6,427 nt of DNA. Origin: Chloroflexota bacterium (GTDB lineage Bacteria > Chloroflexota > UBA6077 > CF-72). Each line of letters opens with the position of its first letter. The stretch's first letter is position 1. Shown here piece after piece: positions 1-5,520 of this stretch. The DNA is taken from NCBI GenBank assembly GCA_019242065.1, contig JAFAWJ010000946.1, positions 1-6,427 of the forward strand, given 5' to 3'. The position numbers and the translations under genes were made by a program. The notes under the pieces were generated by a model. That model saw only the letters and a list, made by a program, of their open reading frames with translations, was not told where the DNA came from and did not search any database.

Positions 1-29
1 CAGCTCGGTCCGTGCAGCACAGGTTCTGG

Positions 30-302
30 ATGGTCGTTTTCATGGCAGGGGGTGTGATCCTTGCCGGTTGTCAATCGGTGGCGCCTGTGGCTTCGACGCC
101 GGGGTCTGTCGCAGCTTCCAGCAGTCCCGCCGCGGCGGCGTGCAACGGTGGCTTTCAGGGCATCGTTCCCTCAGGCAGCGACTAGCTGACGCTGGACCTC
201 ACGCCTGGCCAGTACGCCTTCTCTTGCGCCCTGCCTGATGCGAACCAGAACGGCCTGAAGCACGTCCAGGCGGCCATACGCAAACAGGTGAGGGTTCAGT
301 AA
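30..302 (+). pseudogene. Small lipoprotein interrupted by an in-frame TAG
   Basis: Seen: from ATG 30 the frame gives a short hydrophobic stretch ending in a lipobox (LAGC, Cys at codon 14), then an Ala/Ser/Pro-rich linker. It meets TAG at 183-185. The same frame stays open for 38 more codons to TAA 300-302. That second part is protein-like (LTLDLTPGQYAFSC, then PD and a His) and ends in alternating valines. The frame is also open upstream to the window edge, with a GTG at 12, so the true start may lie outside or at GTG 12. Inference: this is an exported lipoprotein carrying the last strands of a small beta domain; the PG-x-Y-x-F-x-C-x3-PD pattern recalls cupredoxin-like C-termini, but I would not assign a family. 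The TAG most simply marks a recent nonsense mutation or a sequencing error. If translation stops at TAG, only a 51-residue lipopeptide is made. Confidence 0.5.
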
Positions 303-359
303 AAACCAGAAACTGATACCGTGTTTCGGGAACAACGTACAGGGAGACGAATCAGGTAG

Positions 360-680
360 ATGCTGTTCGAACTGCGCCAGTACCGCACGCGCCCGGGTCA
401 GCGTGAGAACTGGGTCAAGTACATGGAGGACGTCATCATCCCCTTCCAGACCGCCAAAGGCATGACCATCCTCGGCAGCTGGGTAGGCGAGGAGGAGGAT
501 GACCTGTTCGTCTGGATCCGTCGGTTCGAGAGCGAAGCTGACCGGGAACGGCTGTACAAAGAGGTCTACGACAGTGCCGAATGGAAGGAGAAGATCGCTC
601 CGTCCATTCCCCAGATGATGGACCGTGAGAAGATCAAGGTCTCACGCATGACGCCCACGCCTCGCTCGAACATTAGTTGA
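360..680 (+). CDS. NIPSNAP family protein
   Basis: A 106-residue single-domain protein. Seen: it opens with FELRQYRTRPGQ, has a central ILGSWVGE strand and the pattern FESEADRERLYKEVYDSAEWKE, then a C-terminal strand KIKVSRM. This layout is typical of NIPSNAP (ferredoxin-like alpha/beta, usually a dimeric barrel of about 100 residues per domain). There is no signal peptide, so it should be cytoplasmic. Known: bacterial NIPSNAP proteins sit beside catabolic genes, but their biochemical role is mostly undefined. The ATG at 360 begins the conserved domain directly. A purine-rich AGGGAGA lies at 341-347, rather far for a ribosome binding site, and AGGT at 354 is too close, so initiation is not textbook. 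Its TGA (678-680) overlaps the TTG start of the downstream solute-binding protein, implying one transcript and coupled translation. The family call is secure; a substrate cannot be named. Confidence 0.85.
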   Translation: MLFELRQYRTRPGQRENWVKYMEDVIIPFQTAKGMTILGSWVGEEEDDLFVWIRRFESEADRERLYKEVYDSAEWKEKIAPSIPQMMDREKIKVSRMTPTPRSNIS

Positions 681-2455
681 CAGAACGTTTGAAATCCGTG
701 GGGCGCGAACTCGATCGCCGCGCGTTGTTGCGGCTGGCGGCTCTCGGCACGGGCGGCGCCGTTGCTTTTCTGGCGGCGTGCCAGCCGGCGGCCTCGGGTG
801 CTCCGTCGGGCGCTGCAACCGCGGCGCCAATCACGCCCTCGGGTGCTCCGTCAGGCTCCGCCACCGCCGCGCCGACCGCGGCCTCGAACGCCGCGGCGGC
901 GCCCTCGGGCTACCCCGTCAGCGTGCCCGACACCTTCTTGCCGAAGCCCGACCTGCCGAGCACCGGACAGTGGATCGACAACGCCTACGCCAATTACCCG
1001 GCCAATCCGGCGAAATCCGCGACCGAGACGCCCGGGCGCGGCGGCTCGCTCACGTATTTCACTCAGGCCGTCTATCCACCGGCCACGCCGCTCGAAAATA
1101 ACCCCTCCTGGCAGACCGTCAACAAGCAACTGAACACCGAAGTCCGCATGAACTTCACGACACCGGCGGACTACAACGCCAAGCTCGCCGCGCTAATGGC
1201 CGGCAGCGACCTGCCCGACATGTTCGCGCTCTGGCAAGGCCTGGGCACCTCGCAGCGTCTCTCGGAGTTTCTGCAGTCGCAGGCGGCGGATCTGACGCCG
1301 TTTCTGGCGGGCGATGCTATCAAGAAGTACCCGTACCTTGCCGTTCTGCCGCAATACTCGTGGAAGAACTCCGGTGCGGTGATCAACGGACACGTCTACT
1401 TGCTGCCGATCCAGCAATATCGCGTCGGTCCGATCATGTTCAACAACAGCAGCCTGTGGGACGCGGAGATCGGTCCCAGCTACGCGCCGAAAGACGCCGA
1501 CGATTTCAAGCGCATCCTGCAGCAACTGACCCGACCGAACGACAACCGCTGGGCAATCGGCGGCCCGCCACAGCAGGTTACCGGGATCCAGTTCGCGTTT
1601 GGCCTGATCGCCCAGTTGTTCGGCGCGCCCAATGGCTGGCAGCTCGGCAGCGACGGCAAACTGTTGCGTGATCGCGAGACGGACGCATACAAAGCTGCCG
1701 TTGGCTATACGCGCGATCTGTTCGCGGCGGGTGTGTACGATCCCGACCAACCCACCTACAACGTGGTGATTGCTCGCAACAATTACCTGGCCAGCAAGCT
1801 GGTCGTGGTGCAGGAAAGCTTCGGCGGCGGTTGGACGGACCTGTGGCTGCGTGGACTGTCGCAGAATCCTCCCGCGAAATTCAACGTGATGGTGCCGTTC
1901 GCCGCGCAGTCTGGTGTGAAACCGACGCACTTCATGACCCCCGGCTTTCTGCTGGCCAACGGATTTCGCAAAGCCGCGTCGGATCGGATCGACGAGCTCC
2001 TGCGCGTGTGCAACTGGTTGGCGGCGCCATTCGGCTCGCAAGAAGACCTGCTGGTCCAGTACGGGGTCCAGGACACGGATTACCATCTGGATGCCTCGGG
2101 CAACCCGGTGCCGACGGCGAGCGGTCCGTCCAACAGCCTGTACGTCGGATGGCAGTTCATGTCGCGCCATCCGTGGATCCTGTACTACCCGGGCCTGCAG
2201 GACTTCGGCAAAGTCAACCAGCAGGCCGAGCAGGCGCTGCTGGCGATGGGCGCCGAGGATCCGACGTGGGGGACGTTCTCGCAGACGTATTTGAGCAAAG
2301 GTCGGAGCCTCGAGACTACCTTTGGCGATGGTGTCAACGACGTCATTTCCGGCCGGCGGCCGATGTCAGACTACGATCAACTGCTGAAAGACTGGCAGTC
2401 GGGTGGCGGCGAGACGATTCGCAAGGAGTACGCGGACCAGCTGGCGTCTGCCTGA
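677..2455 (+). CDS. ABC transporter substrate-binding lipoprotein (family 1, LipO-like), Tat signal
   Basis: A 592-residue extracellular solute-binding protein, probably for a carbohydrate or oligosaccharide (CUT1 family by similarity; ligand not determinable). Seen: a twin-arginine motif DRRALLRL (Arg14-Arg15), hydrophobic core, and lipobox LAAC with Cys35 as the predicted lipidated first mature residue. Next comes an Ala/Pro/Ser/Gly linker to about residue 80 containing a 15-residue tandem repeat. The receptor proper follows: NPSWQTVNKQLN, the ADYNAKLAALMAGSDLPDMF block (DLPD at 178-181) and a C-terminal VNDVISGRRPMSDYDQLLKD region, all characteristic of the long LipO-type binding proteins. 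No ATG is available: TTG 677, TTG 689 and GTG 698 all keep the Tat motif. I chose TTG 677 because it overlaps the NIPSNAP stop; no clear Shine-Dalgarno sequence precedes any of them. No permease or ATPase follows, so in this window it is an orphan receptor. Confidence 0.9.
   Translation: MTERLKSVGRELDRRALLRLAALGTGGAVAFLAACQPAASGAPSGAATAAPITPSGAPSGSATAAPTAASNAAAAPSGYPVSVPDTFLPKPDLPSTGQWIDNAYANYPANPAKSATETPGRGGSLTYFTQAVYPPATPLENNPSWQTVNKQLNTEVRMNFTTPADYNAKLAALMAGSDLPDMFALWQGLGTSQRLSEFLQSQAADLTPFLAGDAIKKYPYLAVLPQYSWKNSGAVINGHVYLLPIQQYRVGPIMFNNSSLWDAEIGPSYAPKDADDFKRILQQLTRPNDNRWAIGGPPQQVTGIQFAFGLIAQLFGAPNGWQLGSDGKLLRDRETDAYKAAVGYTRDLFAAGVYDPDQPTYNVVIARNNYLASKLVVVQESFGGGWTDLWLRGLSQNPPAKFNVMVPFAAQSGVKPTHFMTPGFLLANGFRKAASDRIDELLRVCNWLAAPFGSQEDLLVQYGVQDTDYHLDASGNPVPTASGPSNSLYVGWQFMSRHPWILYYPGLQDFGKVNQQAEQALLAMGAEDPTWGTFSQTYLSKGRSLETTFGDGVNDVISGRRPMSDYDQLLKDWQSGGGETIRKEYADQLASA
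794..883 (+). repeat. Two tandem 45-bp copies encoding a Pro/Ala/Ser linker
   Basis: Two adjacent imperfect copies, 794-838 and 839-883, each start with TCGGGTGCTCCGTC and encode 15 residues beginning SGAPSG followed by (A/S)ATAAP. They cover residues 40-54 and 55-69 of the solute-binding lipoprotein, just after lipidated Cys35. The repeat is in frame, so copy-number change would only lengthen or shorten the spacer between membrane anchor and binding domain. Inference: arisen by duplication by slippage or unequal exchange. Confidence 0.75.
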
Positions 2456-2461
2456 TCGTCG

Positions 2462-2489
2462 TTGTCCACACGAGAACACGACACATATT
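2462..2489 (+). promoter_or_regulatory. Weak sigma-70-like promoter candidate
   Basis: In the short AT-rich stretch after the solute-binding gene, TTGTCC (2462-2467) and CATATT (2484-2489) lie 16 bases apart, each matching four of six consensus bases. It is placed to transcribe the small zinc-site gene and the amidase downstream. The match is poor and the promoter consensus of this organism is unknown, so this is only a candidate. Nothing else recognisable lies between 2456 and 2544; I see no T-tract terminator there. Confidence 0.15.
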
Positions 2490-2544
2490 CATCTGTTTAC
2501 AAGAGTTTTACTCGAGCTCCACCGCCCGTTAGCACGTAGCTTGC

Positions 2545-2766
2545 ATGCTAGTCATGATTGGATGCAGAGAGATGACGCACTACATGGCGCGGACGGGGCG
2601 CATACCTACGGCGTGCGGCAAGTCGCCCGAGTCGGTGGCTGAGGCGAACGATGACAGAACGCGCGAGCCCGGTGCCGTGACGTGCGCGAAGTGCCTGACG
2701 CTGCTGGTGTCGGCTTTTGACAGTTTGACTACAATTCACGACGTCACACGCGACACGTACCACTGA
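2545..2766 (+). CDS. Small putative zinc-binding protein (His/Cys motif)
   Basis: A 73-residue frame (64 residues if it starts at ATG 2572; ATG 2554 is also possible). Seen: from residue 10 it reads MTHYMARTGRIPTACG, then a polar stretch DDRTREPG and AVTCAKCLTLL. His12, Cys24, Cys47 and Cys50 form an H-x11-C-x22-C-x2-C arrangement, suggestive of one zinc site. Known, from memory: short proteins of the style 'H...TACG...T...VTCxxC' are common unnamed actinobacterial, phage and plasmid proteins, so this is likely a real gene rather than chance. The last 19 residues after LTLL are not part of that pattern. Its TGA (2764-2766) overlaps the ATG of the amidase gene by one base, suggesting translational coupling. 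No good ribosome binding site precedes any start: the GAGAG before ATG 2572 abuts it. Function unknown. The main doubt is whether it is expressed. Confidence 0.5.
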   Translation: MLVMIGCREMTHYMARTGRIPTACGKSPESVAEANDDRTREPGAVTCAKCLTLLVSAFDSLTTIHDVTRDTYH

Positions 2767-3665
2767 TGATTTCGCCTGCACCCGCGCAGCTCTGCCTGCT
2801 GACCATTCACGCGCATCCTGACGACGAGGCCTCGAAGGGGAGCGCGACCGTGGCCAAATACGCCGCGGCCGGCGTGCGCACGGTCCTCGTGTCGTGTACT
2901 GGCGGCGAGGCGGGCGAGGTGTTGAACAAGGCGGTGGATACGCCGGAAGTCCTGGCGAACCTGCCGGCCTTGCGTGCCGCGGAGTTGCAGGAGAGCGTGG
3001 CGCGGATCGGCTACGCGTCCGTGCACCTGCTGGGCTATCACGACTCGGGCATGCCCGGCACACACTGGAACCAGCGGCCGGACAACTTCCACAACGCGCC
3101 ACACGACGAAGCCGTCGGTAAGCTGGTGGCCATCCTGCGCGCCGAGCGGCCACAGGTCATCGTGACGTACGCCAATGGACGTGAGGGCTACGGCCACCCG
3201 GACCATCTCCGCGTCCACGACATTTCGGGGCCGGCGTTCGAAGCCGCCGCGGATCCGGATCAGTTTCCCGGGTCGGGCGAGCCCTGGCAGCCCTTGAAGA
3301 TGTACTACATCGGTGGTGGCATGTCCGCCAACCGAATGCAGGCACTCGCGCCCCTGTACGCGGCGCTGGGCGAGGAGAACCCGTTCGAGAAGTGGCAGGC
3401 GCGCCGCCGCGAGCGCGGTCTGCCCGAGATCCCCGCCGACACGGTCACCACGCGGATCGACGTCGGCGACTTTCTGGCCGTGCGGCGCGCGTCGCTCCTG
3501 GCGCACCGGACCCAGATCGACCCCGAGGGCACGTGGCTGCGCCTGTCTGACGACGCGCTGCGCCAGGCGTTCCCGTGGGACGAATACGAGCTGGCACGCA
3601 GCCTGGTGGAGAACCACGTCCCCGAAGGCGAGCTGGAGCAAGACCTCTTCGCCGGCATCCGCTAA
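2766..3665 (+). CDS. PIG-L family metal-dependent amidase/deacetylase, Mca-like
   Basis: A 299-residue cytoplasmic zinc hydrolase of the PIG-L/LmbE fold. Seen: AHPDDE at 16-21, supplying His17 and Asp20 as zinc ligands and Asp19 as the likely general base, and YGHPDH at 142-147, with His147 the third ligand and His144 catalytic. These assignments are by analogy with MshB as I recall it. The sequence after the first motif, ASKGSATVAKY (22-32) and SCTGGEAGEVLN (43-54), resembles mycothiol S-conjugate amidase (Mca) more than MshB; Mca also has SKG here. Length fits both (about 290-300). Mca cleaves thiol conjugates of electrophiles so the mercapturate can leave the cell. Chloroflexota are not known as classic mycothiol makers, so the true amide substrate may differ. 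ATG 2766 lacks a Shine-Dalgarno sequence but overlaps the upstream small gene's TGA. Family is certain; substrate is not. Confidence 0.9.
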   Translation: MISPAPAQLCLLTIHAHPDDEASKGSATVAKYAAAGVRTVLVSCTGGEAGEVLNKAVDTPEVLANLPALRAAELQESVARIGYASVHLLGYHDSGMPGTHWNQRPDNFHNAPHDEAVGKLVAILRAERPQVIVTYANGREGYGHPDHLRVHDISGPAFEAAADPDQFPGSGEPWQPLKMYYIGGGMSANRMQALAPLYAALGEENPFEKWQARRRERGLPEIPADTVTTRIDVGDFLAVRRASLLAHRTQIDPEGTWLRLSDDALRQAFPWDEYELARSLVENHVPEGELEQDLFAGIR

Positions 3666-3774
3666 CCGTAAAGGTATGACGAGGCAGGTTCTCGCCTTCG
3701 CCGCGGACGGCGGACTGCTGGCCCTCAGCCAGCGGCAGGCCATCGGCCTGTAAGAGTACGCTCAGCCATCCAGC

Positions 3775-3789
3775 CCGCCGTTGCGGCGG
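3775..3789. terminator. Small GC hairpin, possible weak terminator
   Basis: CCGCCG, loop TTG, CGGCGG: a perfect 6-bp stem in the convergent gap, 110 bases after the amidase stop. No T-run follows on either strand, so it is not a canonical intrinsic terminator. In this base composition such hairpins also arise by chance. Confidence 0.2.
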
Positions 3790-3854
3790 CGCTCAGGCCT
3801 CGACTCGACCTCGGCGGCGCGCAGCAGGTGCCGCATGCACCGCCGTGGTCTTGC

Positions 3855-3895
3855 CCAGGCGTCGCGCCGACGCCAGTAGGCGGGCTGACGCCTGG
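3855..3895. terminator. Overlapping inverted repeats, candidate bidirectional terminator
   Basis: CCAGGCGTC (3855-3863) is perfectly complementary to GACGCCTGG (3887-3895), a 9-bp stem. The same 5' arm can instead form a tighter 7-bp hairpin: GGCGTCG (3858-3864), loop CGC, CGACGCC (3868-3874). It lies 21 bases beyond the monooxygenase stop on the minus strand and faces the amidase on the plus strand, a normal place for a shared terminator. There is no T-tract, so the termination role is inferred from position and symmetry only. Confidence 0.35.
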
Positions 3896-3915
3896 CGATG
3901 CGTGGTCGGACTGGC

Positions 3916-5511
3916 TTACGCGTGCGCCAGGAGAAAACCCGCGTAGCCCTGCGCGGCGACCTCATCGCACTTGATGCGATACGCGCCCACGCCCCCGACG
4001 TACGGCATGAAGATCCGCGGCTTACCTGGAATATTCGCCCCCATGTACCACGACTTGGCCAGCGGATACAGCGTCCGGCTGGCAAGCTCGTTCACATGCG
4101 CAACCCACGCGTCTTCGGCCGCGACGTCCGCCTCGATGCAATCCAGATCATGCTCACGGAGATAGCGCAAGCAGTCCGTGATCCACTCCACGTGTTGTTC
4201 GATTGACGTGACCATATTGCTCAACACCGATGGGCTGCCGGGTCCAGTGACCAGGAACAAATTCGGAAATCCAGCCGTCGCGATGCCCAGGTACGTGTGT
4301 GGGCCGTCCGCCCACTTGTCTTTCAGGGTCCGCCCACCCCGGCCGCGGATGTCGATGTCGAACAGCGGTCCGGTCATGGCGTCGAAACCAATGGCGAATA
4401 CGATGCTGTCGACCTGGTAGCTGGTCGACCGGGTGCGGATGCCGGTGGGGACGATCGCTTCGATCGGGTCGCGCCGGAGGTCGACCAGGGTGACATTGTC
4501 GCGGTTGTAGGTTTCGTAATAGTCGATGTCGACGCACAGACGCTTGGTGCCGAAGGGGTAATCCACGGGCATCAGCACCTCGGCCACCGCCGGGTCGTGC
4601 ACGATCTCACGGATCTTGCCACGGACGAAGTCGGCCACGGTCTGGTTCGCCTCGGGACTGACGAGCAAGTCGTTGTACGCTCCGTTGACGGAGCCGATGC
4701 CGCCTTTCCTCCAGCCCGCCTCGTAGTTGTTCTGGCGGTCCTCCGGTGTGTCGTCCAGCGCGCCGCGCAAGGGCGGGTCAAGCGCCAGTCCAGCGCGGGA
4801 CTGGCGGGCTTTCTGGCGTCGCTCTGGATACGTCGCCTTCACTTGTTGCTGCGTCTCAGTATCCAGCGGAGCGTTGCGCGCCGGAATACTGAAGTTCGGC
4901 GTCCGCTGGAAGACGTACAGATGCGCCGCCTGTCTGGCGAGCTGGGGGATCGTCTGAATGCCGGAGGAGCCGGTGCCGATGCACGCGACGCGCTGTCCGC
5001 TGAAATCGACCTTGTCATGCGGCCAGCGGCTGGTCTGGTACCACTGGCCCTGGAACGTCTCCAGACCCGTGAACGTCGGTTCGTTGACCGACGACAGGCA
5101 GCCGACGGCCATGATGCAGTAGCGTGCCGTGAACGTGTGTCCGTCGGCGGTGGTGATGGTCCAGCGATTCGCGGCGTCGCTATACTCCGCGCGGACGATG
5201 GTCGTCTCGAGCTGGATATCCCGCCAGAGATCGAACCGGTCCGCAACGTGGTTCAGATAGCGCAGGATTTCCGGCTGCGTGGGGTAGCGCTCGGTCCACT
5301 CCCATTCCTGTTCGAGCTCGGGTGAGAACGAGTACGAGTAGTCGAGGCTTTCGACGTCACAGCGCGCCCCCGGGTAGCGGTTCCAGAACCAGGTGCCACC
5401 GATACCGCTGCCACGTTCGAACACACGGACGGACAGACCCAGCCGCCGTAAGCGGTACAGCGCATACAGACCGCTGAACCCCGCGCCGATGACAATGCCG
5501 TCAAAGTCCAC
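3916..5511 (-). CDS. FAD-dependent Baeyer-Villiger-type monooxygenase
   Basis: A 531-residue class B flavoprotein monooxygenase, expected to use NADPH and O2 to oxygenate ketones, or sulfides and amines. Seen: FAD Rossmann motif GAGFSG (9-14); GTWFWNRYPGARCD (39-52), the second conserved BVMO signature; AVGCLSSVNEP (135-145); NADPH Rossmann motif GTGSSG (179-184); GTKR ending at Arg324, which seems to correspond to the catalytic Arg337 of phenylacetone monooxygenase; and a PAMO-like C-terminal half (FGTKRL, GFDAMTG, GPGSPS, EQHVEW, YMGANIPGKPR). PAMO is about 542 residues, so it appears full length. Oddity: the BVMO fingerprint FxGxxxHxxxW reads FQGQWYQTSRW (153-163), with Gln159 replacing the histidine. 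The GTG start is forced: TAG lies four codons upstream in frame. It begins 9 bases after the antiporter stop with no clear Shine-Dalgarno sequence. True Baeyer-Villiger activity is likely but not assured. Confidence 0.9.
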   Translation of the reverse strand: MDFDGIVIGAGFSGLYALYRLRRLGLSVRVFERGSGIGGTWFWNRYPGARCDVESLDYSYSFSPELEQEWEWTERYPTQPEILRYLNHVADRFDLWRDIQLETTIVRAEYSDAANRWTITTADGHTFTARYCIMAVGCLSSVNEPTFTGLETFQGQWYQTSRWPHDKVDFSGQRVACIGTGSSGIQTIPQLARQAAHLYVFQRTPNFSIPARNAPLDTETQQQVKATYPERRQKARQSRAGLALDPPLRGALDDTPEDRQNNYEAGWRKGGIGSVNGAYNDLLVSPEANQTVADFVRGKIREIVHDPAVAEVLMPVDYPFGTKRLCVDIDYYETYNRDNVTLVDLRRDPIEAIVPTGIRTRSTSYQVDSIVFAIGFDAMTGPLFDIDIRGRGGRTLKDKWADGPHTYLGIATAGFPNLFLVTGPGSPSVLSNMVTSIEQHVEWITDCLRYLREHDLDCIEADVAAEDAWVAHVNELASRTLYPLAKSWYMGANIPGKPRIFMPYVGGVGAYRIKCDEVAAQGYAGFLLAHA

Positions 5512-5520
5512 AGCCGGAGG

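Larger units (their letters stand above)
3666..3915. other. Convergent intergenic region, no convincing gene
   Basis: This 250-base, GC-rich stretch separates the amidase gene (plus) from the monooxygenase gene (minus), whose stop codons face each other. A 25-codon frame at 3676-3753 has no usable ribosome binding site and no recognisable protein. The remainder holds inverted repeats (listed separately) and no RNA gene that I can recognise. Confidence 0.6.

Noticed and set aside
293..320. Imperfect hairpin GGTTCAGT / ACTGATACC after the broken lipoprotein
   Set aside because: Eight pairs with a bulge and an 11-base loop, mostly weak pairs, and no T-run after it; not convincing as a terminator.
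1193..2170. Long open frame (325 codons) on the minus strand opposite the solute-binding gene
   Set aside because: Its translation is rich in Arg/Gln/Val with no recognisable motif. It is the usual antisense shadow of a GC-rich gene, while the plus frame has clear family motifs.
2717..2735. TTGACA (2717-2722) and TACAAT (2730-2735) just before the amidase gene
   Set aside because: Both hexamers are excellent, but the spacer is only 7 bases, far from 16-18. TACAAT alone could be a -10, but no fitting -35 is visible and it lies inside the small gene.
2736..3743. Minus-strand open frame of 335 codons opposite the amidase
   Set aside because: No family features; the plus strand has the AHPDDE and HPDH zinc motifs in frame.
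3676..3753. 25-codon frame starting ATG after the amidase stop
   Set aside because: No spaced ribosome binding site, no recognisable motif, and too short to support without conservation.
4297..5325. Plus-strand open frame of 342 codons opposite the monooxygenase
   Set aside because: Composition is Arg/Val/Asp/Gly-rich and motif-free. The minus strand carries every BVMO signature, so this is a codon-bias shadow.
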